Positions 34,320 through 43,109 are shown, counted from the stretch's first letter. The stretch is DNA of 64,000 nucleotides from Azospirillum sp. RU38E (GCF_900188385.1 NZ_FZOI01000008.1:1-64000), one strand, 5' to 3'. Made by a program: numbers and translations. Notes: generated from the letters alone by a model not told the origin.

Positions 34320-35210
34320 ATGATGATGACCGAGGAAGAATTGCTGGCCCGCCTGCTGTACCGCGACGGGTTGATGCTGGTGCTGGACAAGCCCGCCGGC
34401 ATCCCCGTTCATGCCGGGCCGGGCGGTGGCGATAATCTGGAAAGCCATTTCGATGGCTTGCGCTTCGGCTTTCCCAACCCGCCCTCGCTGGCCCATCGGC
34501 TGGACCGTGATACCGCCGGCTGTCTGGTGCTGGGCCGTCACCCCAAGGCGCTGCGCAAGCTGGGCATCCTGTTCCAGGAAGGGCGGGTGGCGAAAACCTA
34601 TTGGGCGGTAGTGGCCGGCCAGCCGGCGGATAACAGCGGCAAGATCGACCTGCCCCTGAACAAGATCAGCGATGCCAAGCGTGGCTGGCGCATGGTGGCG
34701 GACAAGGAGAATGGCCAGCCCAGCGTCACACTCTGGCGGGTGCGCGGGCGCGGGGAATTGCCGGGCGTCGGCCCCATTGCCTGGCTGGAACTGAACCCGA
34801 AGACCGGCCGCACCCACCAGATCCGCGTGCATACCCAGTCGCTGGGCTGCCCGGTGCTGGGCGACCCGATCTATGGCGGGCGGCCCGATGGCACGGGCCT
34901 GCCGTTGCATTTGCTGTCGCGCGCCATCACCGTGCCCATTCAGGCCACGAAAGACCCGGTGACGGTGACAGCGCCGGTGCCGCCGCATATGCGGGCCGCC
35001 TTGCTGGCCTGCGGCTGGGGCGATGAAGATCCGGCCACGCTGAACCCGCCGCCCCCGCCCCGGCCGGAACCGGTTAGTCCCGCAGCAGCGGCCGCGTCAC
35101 CAGCCGGCGCACCGCGATCTGCCCGGCCTGCTGCTGCCCCTCCAGCCAGGTTCGGAAAGCCTGGAAATGCGCCGTCCCGTGATGGTGGGCGAAGGCGCCC
35201 TCGCCCTTGA
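34320..35210 (+). CDS. RluA-family RNA pseudouridine synthase
   Basis: The 296-residue enzyme converts uridine to pseudouridine in rRNA or tRNA. Motifs are LVLDKPAGIPVHAGPGGG, the catalytic HRLDRDTAGCLVLG with its Asp, KTYWAVVAGQPAD and the C-terminal PKTGRTHQIRVHTQSLGCPV, ending with GDPIYGG. There is no S4 domain, so it resembles the short RluA/RluD-like subfamily; the exact target is unknown. The last about 60 residues are Pro/Ala/Arg-rich, and their DNA overlaps the convergent ABM gene by 137 bp. The start at the first of three ATG codons is a choice. Confidence 0.9.
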   Translation: MMMTEEELLARLLYRDGLMLVLDKPAGIPVHAGPGGGDNLESHFDGLRFGFPNPPSLAHRLDRDTAGCLVLGRHPKALRKLGILFQEGRVAKTYWAVVAGQPADNSGKIDLPLNKISDAKRGWRMVADKENGQPSVTLWRVRGRGELPGVGPIAWLELNPKTGRTHQIRVHTQSLGCPVLGDPIYGGRPDGTGLPLHLLSRAITVPIQATKDPVTVTAPVPPHMRAALLACGWGDEDPATLNPPPPPRPEPVSPAAAAASPAGAPRSARPAAAPPARFGKPGNAPSRDGGRRRPRP

Positions 35211-35397
35211 ACTCTTCCCACAGATAGAAGATGGCCTGGCCGTCCGCTTCCTCTTCCGGGCTGCGGGCCAAGCCGAAGGTGAGGTTTTGCGGTTCCTGGC
35301 GGCTGCCCGTCACATTGGCGGAGACGCGTTCCAGAAATTCCGCCACCAGATCGGGCGCCACAGCCAGCCGCACCAGCCTGCCTTCAAACTCCATCAT
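35074..35397 (-). CDS. Antibiotic biosynthesis monooxygenase (ABM) domain protein
   Basis: The 107-residue protein has the ABM ferredoxin-like fold: a first strand EGRLVRLAVAPDLVAEFLER, then QNLTFGLARSPEEEADGQAI and the FYLWEEFKGEGAFAHHHGTA segment with conserved E-x-F and H-x-x-T/S. Family members oxidise small quinols or act as dimers of unknown function. The start overlaps the stop of the upstream GDYXXLXY gene by 4 bp (ATGA), so it is the third gene of that operon. Its 3' end overlaps the pseudouridine synthase on the other strand. Confidence 0.8.
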   Translation of the reverse strand: MMEFEGRLVRLAVAPDLVAEFLERVSANVTGSRQEPQNLTFGLARSPEEEADGQAIFYLWEEFKGEGAFAHHHGTAHFQAFRTWLEGQQQAGQIAVRRLVTRPLLRD

Positions 35398-35900
35398 TCA
35401 TCCCCTTTGATATCGGCGACGGGCACCCCGTCCACCTGCAGATCACTGATCCCGATTTCCCCATCGCCCTGGAAATGCACGGCGACGGAGAGTTTCTGTT
35501 CGCCCTTGCGCAGCCGCCTGTCCAGGTCTGCCGCCTTTTCCTGCGGCACATAGATGCGCAGGACCCGCAGCGGATCGGCCATTGGATAGCGGCAGGAGCC
35601 TACCTCCAGCGGCTGGCACGATGCCAGGGGGCGGGTGGCGGGCTGCCCCGGCGGGCCGTTTTCCGGCTCCACACAGACACAGGCGGGCGCGTCGCCGGGC
35701 GACAGGCCCAGCTTCAGCCGCGCCTGCAGATAATGGCCGCGCAACAGGTCGCGTGGGTCAAAACCCTGGATTTCCACCCGCGTGCTGGGGGTGCCGGCCT
35801 GCCGGGTGGCGATCAGCCCGGCCCAGCCGGCCAGCACCAGGGTGGGCAACAGCAAAGCCGCCAGCAGCAGCAGGGCGGGGCGGGACATGGCGGCCTTCAT
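35394..35900 (-). CDS. GDYXXLXY-domain protein
   Basis: The 168-residue protein has one N-terminal transmembrane helix (ALLLLAALLLPTLVLAGWAG) and an extracytoplasmic domain with GFDPRDLLRGHYLQARLKL, a variant of the family's GDYMxLxY motif (His replaces Asp). The C-terminal IYVPQEKAADLDRRLRKGEQ and LQVDGVPVADI are also typical. The family is nearly always encoded after a DUF2157 membrane protein, as here (4 bp overlap). Function unknown; the pair may form an envelope complex. Confidence 0.85.
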   Translation of the reverse strand: MKAAMSRPALLLLAALLLPTLVLAGWAGLIATRQAGTPSTRVEIQGFDPRDLLRGHYLQARLKLGLSPGDAPACVCVEPENGPPGQPATRPLASCQPLEVGSCRYPMADPLRVLRIYVPQEKAADLDRRLRKGEQKLSVAVHFQGDGEIGISDLQVDGVPVADIKGDE

Positions 35901-37108
35901 CGTGCGTCCTCCGTCACCTTTTCCGTGCCCCAGGCCATGATACGGCGTGCGCCCAGCGCCAGGGCCAGCAGCACTGCCCCGCCGATCACCAGACCAAAGC
36001 CGGTGGCCAGCAGGCCGCCCGTTGCCTCCAGATAAAAGATGAAGACCCGCAACGCGATCAGCGCCACCGCCAGCTTGAAGAAGCCGGGCCGCTGCGCATC
36101 CAGCGCCAGTTTCCCCAGCGCGACCCAATAGAGGCAGAACAGCACACCGGTGACGATGGCAGAGGGCGACTGGCTGAGGATGAAGGGCAGCACCGCCAGC
36201 CCCGGCGACAGGGCCAACGCCAGCCCGAACAGCCGCCGCGTGCCCGCACGATCCGCCGGGCAGAGCCAATGCGCCCCGCCAATGGCGACGAAGCCGACCA
36301 GGGCGGCGATGGTGGCATCATTGACCATTGCCGGCGGTGGCACCGCATCCAGCAGCAGGCGCAGCACCAGCAGCACGAAGCTGGTGGCCGCCACCAGCGT
36401 GGCCACCGCCGCCCGGCCAATATGCCGTGCCCAGGAAGGGTCAAGCGGTGGCGACAGGACACGCGCGGCATAGAGCAGGGCGAAGGCCAGCATCACCGCC
36501 GTGCCGGACAGGCGCCATTCATGCAAGGTCAGCCAGTAATCCGACAGTTCCACCGACAGCCACCATACCAGCCCGCTGAGCCAGAGGGAGCGATGCAGCG
36601 GCGCCCGCACCGCCATCAACGTGAAGGGCGTGACCAGCAGCAGCCAGCCGCGCAGCAGTCCGGCCAGATCGCCCTGCAGATGGAAGCTCTGCCCGACATG
36701 GGCGATCAAGGCCAAGGTGGAAAGCGACAGCAGCAACAAGGCGCCTTCCTGCCGGAAGCGCGGCATTCCCTTGGCCGTCCCCCGCCCTCGCCAAACCCAG
36801 GCGGCCAGGCCCAGCCCCAGATTAAGGGCCACATGCAGGCCCAGGCGCAGACCAATGGGGATGGCATCCCAATTGGCAGCGATGATGGCGATGATGCCCA
36901 GCGCCATGGTGAAGAAGCCCAGAATGGCCAGGGCCGCCGGCAAGCGTGGCCGGTGGCGGGCGGCTTCAAAGGCGGCGATGCGGCTGGCCGTATCGGCATC
37001 AATCAGCCCCGCCCCCTGCCAATCCGTCAATTGCCGAACCAGCCCGCCGGGCAATTCCGCTTCAGCGGTTGGTTGCCCGCCCCCCATCCGCCACGCGCCC
37101 CTGATCAT
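35897..37108 (-). CDS. DUF2157 multi-pass membrane protein
   Basis: The roughly 403-residue protein has an N-terminal cytosolic segment (LVRQLTDWQGAGLIDADTAS, the DUF2157 signature region) and about twelve hydrophobic helices, e.g. LAILGFFTMALGIIAIIAAN. It is the first gene of an operon with GDYXXLXY and ABM genes. The start is uncertain: ATG at 37108 is proposed because upstream in-frame starts lie in or beyond a hairpin (one ATG, 37127-37129, sits in its loop). Role unknown. Confidence 0.82.
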   Translation of the reverse strand: MIRGAWRMGGGQPTAEAELPGGLVRQLTDWQGAGLIDADTASRIAAFEAARHRPRLPAALAILGFFTMALGIIAIIAANWDAIPIGLRLGLHVALNLGLGLAAWVWRGRGTAKGMPRFRQEGALLLLSLSTLALIAHVGQSFHLQGDLAGLLRGWLLLVTPFTLMAVRAPLHRSLWLSGLVWWLSVELSDYWLTLHEWRLSGTAVMLAFALLYAARVLSPPLDPSWARHIGRAAVATLVAATSFVLLVLRLLLDAVPPPAMVNDATIAALVGFVAIGGAHWLCPADRAGTRRLFGLALALSPGLAVLPFILSQSPSAIVTGVLFCLYWVALGKLALDAQRPGFFKLAVALIALRVFIFYLEATGGLLATGFGLVIGGAVLLALALGARRIMAWGTEKVTEDAR

Positions 37109-37110
37109 TC

Positions 37111-37144
37111 CACACTGGTCCCCTGTCATCAGGGGACCAGTGTG
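37111..37144. other. Perfect 15 bp hairpin at the DUF2157 start
   Basis: CACACTGGTCCCCTG (37111-37125) pairs perfectly with CAGGGGACCAGTGTG (37130-37144), leaving a TCAT loop. On the minus strand it lies immediately upstream of the proposed DUF2157 start and could act as a terminator for the RTX gene, a translational control element, or an operator. Confidence 0.6.
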
Positions 37145-37149
37145 ACGCG

Positions 37150-37180
37150 CCAAAGGGCCGGTATGCAACCGGCCCTTTGG
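37150..37180 (-). terminator. Terminator-like hairpin after the RTX gene
   Basis: CCAAAGGGCCGG (37150-37161) pairs perfectly with CCGGCCCTTTGG (37169-37180), 10 bp past the RTX stop. There is no T tract, so strength is uncertain. Confidence 0.6.
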
Positions 37181-37190
37181 GTAATCAGCC

Positions 37191-40100
37191 TCAGGCGGCG
37201 AGGTCGTAGCTGATGCTGGCCGCATCCTCGGCCATGCCGATCATAGCCAATGCCGGTGTCGGCAATTGATAGGCCGCGCGGCCCTCTGCCTTGCCGGCAT
37301 AGATATAATGGTTGATCAAGGCGGCATGGTTCAGCCCGAAAATATTGAACAGGTCCGGGTTCAGCGCGGCATAGGTTTCCGCGTCGAAGCCGATGGCGCT
37401 GCGCCCTTCCCCCCGACCGTAATTGATATAATGGCTGATCAGGGCTTCGGTGTTCAGGCCGAAGGCATTGAACAGATCGGGGTTCAATGCGGCATAGGCC
37501 TCCGCATCAAAGCCGCCGGTGACCCGTCCCTCTGCTTTGCCGGCATAGATATAGTGGTTGACCAGGGCGGCATGATTGGTGCCGAAGGCGGCATAGAGAT
37601 CGGGGTTCTGGGCCGCATAAGCCAGCGCATCGAACCCTTCCGCCAACCGGCCCTCCGCCTTGCCGGCATAGAGGTAATGGTTGGTCAGCGCCACCTTGTC
37701 CAGGCCGAAGGCATTGAACAGGTCCGGGTTCTGGGCGGCATAGGCCTCTGCATCAAAGCCGCTGGTGGCGCGGCCTTCCCCCCGGCCATTATTGACGTAA
37801 TGGCGCAGCAAGGCCGTATCATCATTGCCGAAAGCATAGAACAGATCGGGATTCAGGGCCCGATAGGCATCGGCGGAGAAGGCAGACTGGAAATCATCAT
37901 TCAGGATGGTGCCGGTGGCAGCACTGGTGGCCAGGGTGGCCCCGCTGGGCTGGCTGATGATACCGGTCAGCGTCTCATTGCCTTCGACCGTGATATCCCC
38001 ATTGACCAGAACATTGACCACCGTACTGCGGCTGCCGGCGGCGATGCTATAGGTGCCCGACACCGCCTGGAAATCCACACCTGTCGTCGCGGTGAGCCCT
38101 TGGGTGGCGAAGTTGAAGCTGGTCGTCTGGCTGCTGACGTCAGAGAGGGAAACGGTGAAGGAAAGAACCTTGGTGCCGGCATGACCTTCCCGCACGCTGG
38201 TGCCGGTTATGGAAAGGGTGGGCAGGACGGGCACGTCCACCGTCACTGTCTGATCGCTGAAAATCAGCCTTTCAACACCATACAGCACATCCGTACCATC
38301 GGTACGCGAGGTATCGGTAACGGTCAGCACACCATTATTGGTGGTGATCTGATATCCGGCACGGGCACCGCTGAACACCGCACTGTCGGTGCCATCACCG
38401 CCATAGAGGGTGTCATTGCCGGCACCACCGGCAAGCCGGTCGTCACCGGCGTCACCGAAAAGCCGGTCATTGCCATTAGCACCGCTGAGCGTATCGTTGC
38501 CTGCTCCGCCAAACAGGTCATCTTCAGAGCTGCTGCCGGTCAAGGTGAGTGGATTGCTCTCGGTGGAGAAAATAAAATCCGCAGCGGTCAGCAGACCCTT
38601 GTTCACACCGGACAGCAGCATCGTGCTGTCCCGTCCCTCGTTCCTGGTCGTGATCAAGGCACCCGTGCTGTTGCCGCTTTGCTGTGTGGTCAGTTCCAGC
38701 AGGCTGGCAAAGCTGCGGATACCCAGGCTGGAAAGGTCGATCTTGTCCTGCCCCTGGGTGAAATCGGCGACCACATCATCGTTCCAATAGCTGGTTGCCT
38801 TCTCCAGCACAAACACATCATTGCCAGCGCCGCCATACAGCGTGTCATCGTCCATACCGCCGACAAGCCGGTCATTGCCTGCATCGCCGAATAGCCTGTC
38901 GTCACCAGTGCCCCCCATCAGCGTGTCTGCAGCCAGCCCACCGAAAAGGTCGTCATTGTTACTGGTGCCAGTCAGGCTTTGCGCCGTGCTGTTCCCGGAG
39001 AAGATAAAGTCGGTGGCGATCAGCAGATTACGGTTCACCCCGACCAGCAGGCTGTTTGCGTAGCCCGAATAATTGGTGCTGATCGTCGTATTCTGGGTGC
39101 CATCGGCAGCTTGCCCACTGCTGCTGATCAACATCAAGGTGTCGAGGCTGACAATGCCCAGCCCTGAGACATCAATCTTGTCCTGTCCCTGGGTGAAATC
39201 GGCAACCGTATCATAATTGTAGGGATAGTCTGATTGCCGCTCCAGCACGAACACGTCATTGCCCGCCCCGCCATACAATGTATCGGCATTGGCACCACCT
39301 ACCAGCCGATCATTGCCAGCGTCGCCAAACAGCCGGTCATTCCCACCGCCGCCCGTCAGTGTGTCATTACCGGTGCCGCCGAACAAATCATCCATGCCAC
39401 TGGTGCCGGTGATGGTCTGAGAAGCCTGGCTTGTTGCGAAGATGAAATCCGCAGCCGTCAGCAGTGACAGGTTGATCCCGACCGACAGCGTGTTGCCGTA
39501 GTTAGAATAATTGGTGCTGATCAGGGTTGTCAGCGTACCGTCTGTGCCCTGCTGCGAACTGGCAAGCAGCGCCAGGGTGGTGAAGCTGTTGATCCCCAGG
39601 CCGGAAACGTCAATCTTGTCCTGCCCCTGGGTGAAATCGGCAACCGTATCATAATTGTAGGGATAGCCCGTCTGGCGCTCCAATACGAACACGTCGTTGC
39701 CGGCGCCGCCGTAAAGCGTGTCGGCATTGGCCCCGCCGACCAACCGGTCATTGCCTGCATCGCCGAACAGCCGGTCATTATTGTCCCCGCCGGTCAGCGT
39801 ATCATTGCCGAAGCCGCCAAACAGATCATCATCGCCCGTCGTTCCCGCGATTGACTGGGCAGTTTGGGTGGTGGCAAAGACGAAATCTGCCGCAGTCAAT
39901 TGTGTGCGGTTGACCGTAATCTGCATGCTGTTGGCATAATTGTAGTAATTCGTGCTGATGACCGTTACCTGGCTGCCATCGTTTGCCTGCTGGGCTTTCG
40001 CCAATATCATCAGTGTATCAAAACTGGTGATACCGAGGCCGCTGACATCAACCTTGTCTTCGCCTTGGGTAAAATCAGTAACCAGATCATTATTGTAAGG

Positions 40101-40325
40101 ATAGCTGCGCTGCCGCTCCAGAACGAACAGATCGGCCCCGCTACCCCCTGTCAGCGTATCGGCATTGGCCCCGCCGACAAGGCGGTCATTTCCTGCTTCA
40201 CCCAACAGCAGATCATCGCCATTCCCGCCAAGCAATGTGTCATTACCGGCCCCACCAGAAATGACATCATCCGAAGAACTGCCGCTCAGGCTATCGTTGC
40301 CGGCGGTGCCACTAATATTGCTCAT
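37191..40325 (-). CDS. Large RTX (hemolysin-type calcium-binding) modular protein
   Basis: The 1044-residue protein lacks a Sec signal and begins directly with RTX nonapeptides ([15 protein letters not shown]). Four successive modules of about 130-145 residues (roughly 1-590) each hold RTX repeats followed by a conserved [18 protein letters not shown] serralysin-like block and a variable strand region. A fifth RTX cluster follows, then a Calx-beta domain (about 700-800, [19 protein letters not shown]). The C-terminal part, residues 816-1016, is five tandem 36-residue repeats of the form [18 protein letters not shown] followed by [11 protein letters not shown]. The end SISYDLAA could serve as a type I secretion signal. 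No T1SS genes are nearby. Composition is less GC-rich than neighbours. Confidence 0.93.
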   Translation of the reverse strand: MSNISGTAGNDSLSGSSSDDVISGGAGNDTLLGGNGDDLLLGEAGNDRLVGGANADTLTGGSGADLFVLERQRSYPYNNDLVTDFTQGEDKVDVSGLGITSFDTLMILAKAQQANDGSQVTVISTNYYNYANSMQITVNRTQLTAADFVFATTQTAQSIAGTTGDDDLFGGFGNDTLTGGDNNDRLFGDAGNDRLVGGANADTLYGGAGNDVFVLERQTGYPYNYDTVADFTQGQDKIDVSGLGINSFTTLALLASSQQGTDGTLTTLISTNYSNYGNTLSVGINLSLLTAADFIFATSQASQTITGTSGMDDLFGGTGNDTLTGGGGNDRLFGDAGNDRLVGGANADTLYGGAGNDVFVLERQSDYPYNYDTVADFTQGQDKIDVSGLGIVSLDTLMLISSSGQAADGTQNTTISTNYSGYANSLLVGVNRNLLIATDFIFSGNSTAQSLTGTSNNDDLFGGLAADTLMGGTGDDRLFGDAGNDRLVGGMDDDTLYGGAGNDVFVLEKATSYWNDDVVADFTQGQDKIDLSSLGIRSFASLLELTTQQSGNSTGALITTRNEGRDSTMLLSGVNKGLLTAADFIFSTESNPLTLTGSSSEDDLFGGAGNDTLSGANGNDRLFGDAGDDRLAGGAGNDTLYGGDGTDSAVFSGARAGYQITTNNGVLTVTDTSRTDGTDVLYGVERLIFSDQTVTVDVPVLPTLSITGTSVREGHAGTKVLSFTVSLSDVSSQTTSFNFATQGLTATTGVDFQAVSGTYSIAAGSRSTVVNVLVNGDITVEGNETLTGIISQPSGATLATSAATGTILNDDFQSAFSADAYRALNPDLFYAFGNDDTALLRHYVNNGRGEGRATSGFDAEAYAAQNPDLFNAFGLDKVALTNHYLYAGKAEGRLAEGFDALAYAAQNPDLYAAFGTNHAALVNHYIYAGKAEGRVTGGFDAEAYAALNPDLFNAFGLNTEALISHYINYGRGEGRSAIGFDAETYAALNPDLFNIFGLNHAALINHYIYAGKAEGRAAYQLPTPALAMIGMAEDAASISYDLAA

Positions 40326-40644
40326 TTCAGAATCCCCATGCCCATCGCCATTGTATATGACCGATATGAAAATCGGCTGCTTTATTATCGATGAGACGAG
40401 AAAAATCTCAAGATTGTACCGTGCATTTCGAATTGTTTTATTTCTTTAATATTTACACTTGTATGAATTTTACATAGAATAATCATTAAAACAAATTTAT
40501 TTACTTCATGTGTATGTTTATGGAAATGGATAATGATTTTAAAAAGTTTTATAAAAAGAAAATAAACTAGCTTACTCTCCAGCTTACTCTTATGACTTGG
40601 TGATTTTCTGTGCTTCCGTTTCATCGTCGGGCACGACAAAACAA
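40326..40644. other. AT-rich upstream region of the RTX gene
   Basis: From about 40370 to 40600 the DNA falls to roughly 25-30% GC (stretches such as TTTTATTTCTTTAATATTTA), against about 65% in the rest of the window. It must contain the RTX promoter on the minus strand; several TATAAT-like sequences are possible, so none is singled out. No open frame of believable coding quality was found. Confidence 0.8.
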
Positions 40645-40680
40645 AAAAGGGCCGGGTACCCAAAGGTACCCGGCCCTTTT
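40645..40680 (-). terminator. Rho-independent terminator after ppa
   Basis: A perfect 16 bp stem, AAAAGGGCCGGGTACC (40645-40660) with GGTACCCGGCCCTTTT (40665-40680), follows the ppa stop by 21 bp. T runs on both strands make it bidirectional; it also insulates the AT-rich RTX promoter region. Confidence 0.93.
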
Positions 40681-40701
40681 CATTCAAGCTCGACGGGCAG
40701 T

Positions 40702-41235
40702 TCAGCCTTCCGCCTTGTAACGGTCGAAGCTTTCCTGGATCAGCTTGGCGGCGAAGTCGGCCTCGTCCCAGCGGACGATGCGGACCCACTTGCCATGTTC
40801 CAGATCCTTGTAATGTTCGAAGAAGTGGGCGATTTGCTCCACCAGGATCTGCGGCAGCTGACGATAGCTGCTGATGTTGCTGTAGAACGGGTGCAGCTTG
40901 TCCACCGGCACGGCCAGGATCTTTTCATCCATGCCGCCATCATCTTCCATCACCAGCACGCCGATGGGGCGCGACCGCAGCACGACACCGGGGACCACCG
41001 GGGTGGTGCCCACCACCATCACGTCGATCGGGTCGCCATCCAGCGCCAGGGTGTGGGGCACGAAACCGTAATTGGCGGGGTAGAACATAGCCGTGTGCAG
41101 GAAACGGTCCACGTACAGCGCGCCGCTTTCCTTTTCCAGCTCGTACTTCACGGGCTGGCCGCCCTGCGGGATTTCGATGATGACGTTGATATCCCAGGGC
41201 AGGTTTTTGCCGGAGGGGATCTTGCTGATATCCAT
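40702..41235 (-). CDS. ppa: Inorganic pyrophosphatase (family I)
   Basis: The 177-residue cytosolic enzyme hydrolyses pyrophosphate to two phosphates and pulls biosynthetic reactions forward. The signature DGDPIDVMVVG contains the metal-binding aspartates. KYELEKESGALYVDRFLHTA, YPANYGFVPHT and ILAVPVDKLHPFY complete the active site, and KWVRIVRWDEADFAAKLIQE ends the protein. Length is standard for bacterial hexameric forms. It is followed by a strong terminator. Confidence 0.98.
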   Translation of the reverse strand: MDISKIPSGKNLPWDINVIIEIPQGGQPVKYELEKESGALYVDRFLHTAMFYPANYGFVPHTLALDGDPIDVMVVGTTPVVPGVVLRSRPIGVLVMEDDGGMDEKILAVPVDKLHPFYSNISSYRQLPQILVEQIAHFFEHYKDLEHGKWVRIVRWDEADFAAKLIQESFDRYKAEG

Positions 41236-41388
41236 CGTTGGGCCTTCTTGGCAGCTTTACAACAACAGGAACGGGCGGCACCCGCCTTGAACCGGCCTGC
41301 ATCCTATCGGAGTGCGGGTGCGAAATGAAGGCCGCGCAAAGGGAGAGCCTCTGTGCATTTCCGCCGCATCTACCTTGGTCGTGGGGGG

Positions 41389-41964
41389 CTAAATTCCCAG
41401 CCGTGCCTGAAGTCGCTGGGCCAGTTCGTCGAAATCCTCCCGGCATTTTTGCCGGATGGCACCCAGGTTTCGCGCTGCCTCTTCGCCAAGTCGCTTGCGT
41501 CCGCCACCGAGCCCGTCCGTCACGTTGCGCCGCCGGGCCAGTTTCTCGAAGTAGTTTTCCTTCACGCTGATATCGGCGCGGATATCAGCCCAGCGCCATT
41601 CCCGTGGCAGATCAACCCCGGCCAGCAGCCAAGTTTCCAATTCCTCCCAGGCATTGGCAGCCAGAAAAACGCGGCCATCAGCGAAATGGTCTTGCAGATG
41701 GTTCAGCTTGGCCCGCCTGTTTACATCCCCATCTCGGTCTACACAGAGGATGTAGTGCTGATAGATACCTTCATAGCGGTCAAACACCTCCTGCAAGCGG
41801 TCCTTCTTCATGCAGTCATTGACGCCGCATAGAAGGGGATCTTTGCAGACTTCCACCGTTGCACGCGGCTTCCCCAGGGTGGTCAGCAGCGCCTTGAAAA
41901 TGGGTTTCAGGATATGTTCGTCCTTGCGGAAATCTTCCGGAATGATCATCAGGCGCAGGCTCAT
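41389..41964 (-). CDS. Stand-alone TOPRIM-like protein paired with an OLD-type ATPase
   Basis: The 191-residue protein has the layout of a minimal TOPRIM nuclease domain. An N-terminal strand carries a Glu (MIIPEDFRKDEHILKPIF, Glu10), a second strand ends in the metal-binding Asp-x-Asp (YILCVDRDGD, Asp76 and Asp78), and a third element NAWEELETWLLAG (Glu107/108, Glu110) resembles the ExxW seen in DUF4276/DUF4435-type TOPRIM proteins. The C-terminus is helical and basic (GLGGGRKRLGEEAARNLGAI). Its start overlaps the ATPase stop by 4 bp, so the two are coupled. A nuclease role, by analogy with OLD-family and PARIS systems, is inference. Confidence 0.72.
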   Translation of the reverse strand: MSLRLMIIPEDFRKDEHILKPIFKALLTTLGKPRATVEVCKDPLLCGVNDCMKKDRLQEVFDRYEGIYQHYILCVDRDGDVNRRAKLNHLQDHFADGRVFLAANAWEELETWLLAGVDLPREWRWADIRADISVKENYFEKLARRRNVTDGLGGGRKRLGEEAARNLGAIRQKCREDFDELAQRLQARLGI

Positions 41965-43109
41965 TCCGCATCACCTTCTTCATCGAAGGTGGCGTTCAGA
42001 ATATCCTCAAACCAGCCGGCAGCGTGAAGCCGCCCCAACCCTTGGGTTGCCCGCAGCTTGTCGATATTCGGGAAATCCAGCACCGGTTTGATGATGGCAT
42101 CCGACCGGCCCGGCGGGCGATAGACGATGGACGTGGATTTCAGCGTCTCGTCGCTCAACAGCGACAGCAATTCCGGCGAATGGGTGGTGGTGACAACTTG
42201 AATACCGCTTTTCGCCGTCTGCCGTTCCAGCATGTCGATCAACAGATGCAGGCGGGCCGGGTGGATGCCGCTCTCAATCTCCTCAAAGAAATAGAGCTTG
42301 GCCGGGTTCGGCCCCAGCAGGGCCGCCAGCAAGGCCAGAAAGCGCAGCGTGCCATCCGACGCGCTGACCGCCGATATCTCGGCCCCGTCGCTTTCCACCA
42401 GATAAAGCTGTATGAAGCCGTTCAGATCGCTGCGGAATTTGAAATCCACCACATCCATTGGCGTCAAGGCCCGCACCCATTCCATCAGGGTCTCTTTGCG
42501 CGCGGGATCGGCACAGATGGCCTGCAGGACGGTGGGCAGGTTCTCGCCCCGGTCGCCGAGAACTTTCTGACCGGGCGGAGAGGCTAATTTCGCGGTGGCT
42601 GAGTCCATCTCATGGAATCGCATACTTTTTAATTCATTTTTTATAGTAAAACTTCTACCAATTTCATCTTTTATAGTCGATACCGCTGGGGAATCCCAGA
42701 ATACATTTTGATGAAAGTTAAATATTTCACGCCCATCTAATTCAAAGTACTCATTTATAAAACGAAATAATCCATCAAAATTCTCTATACTTGCACGATA
42801 AATAGAATTTACTCCTGAAATTTTTGCGGTAACATCAAAGCTTACATCGGATGTCTCGGCCTGAATGCGTGAAATTTCACGCATAGCACCGCGCATCCGT
42901 TCCCATTCAACCTGTCCTCCACCGCCAGTCTTTCCCCCAATAATCTCCGACAGCGAATACCCCCGCCCGATCCCATGAAGGAATCGGAACGCATCGCGGA
43001 GGTTACTTTTCCCGCTGGCGTTGGTGCCCAGAATCACCGTGAACGGGCCGAGTTTCAGTTCGACATCAGCGAAATTCTTGAAATTCTTCAGGCGCAGGCG
43101 GGTAATCAC
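41961..43109 (-). CDS. OLD/AAA_21-type ABC-like ATPase with AT-rich internal segment
   Basis: The 382-residue protein starts at GTG 43107-43109, on ITRLRLKNFKNFADVELKLG. It has Walker A LGTNASGKSNLRDAF (Lys34), an ABC-signature-like VSASDGTLRFLALLAAL, Walker B LYFFEEIESGIHPARLHLLI and the switch-histidine motif TTTHSPELLSLL. This is the RecF/OLD-like ATPase core without the C-terminal TOPRIM domain of true OLD; that function is encoded next door. Residues about 84-167, between Walker A and the signature, are encoded by strikingly AT-rich DNA (42610-42860). Related ATPases act as sensors in anti-phage systems such as PARIS, Septu and Gabija; assignment to any named system is not justified. Confidence 0.85.
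   Translation of the reverse strand: MITRLRLKNFKNFADVELKLGPFTVILGTNASGKSNLRDAFRFLHGIGRGYSLSEIIGGKTGGGGQVEWERMRGAMREISRIQAETSDVSFDVTAKISGVNSIYRASIENFDGLFRFINEYFELDGREIFNFHQNVFWDSPAVSTIKDEIGRSFTIKNELKSMRFHEMDSATAKLASPPGQKVLGDRGENLPTVLQAICADPARKETLMEWVRALTPMDVVDFKFRSDLNGFIQLYLVESDGAEISAVSASDGTLRFLALLAALLGPNPAKLYFFEEIESGIHPARLHLLIDMLERQTAKSGIQVVTTTHSPELLSLLSDETLKSTSIVYRPPGRSDAIIKPVLDFPNIDKLRATQGLGRLHAAGWFEDILNATFDEEGDAE

Noticed and set aside
33787-34402. Minus-strand frames in the 33.8-34.4 kb gap
   Set aside because: They run through repeat copy 5 and the 3' end of the lipoprotein gene, have Arg/Pro-rich translations and no ribosome-binding site.
37260-40300. Regularly spaced repeats that might suggest a CRISPR array
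   Set aside because: They are in-frame protein repeats of the RTX gene with coding periodicity, of varying length and without unique spacers.
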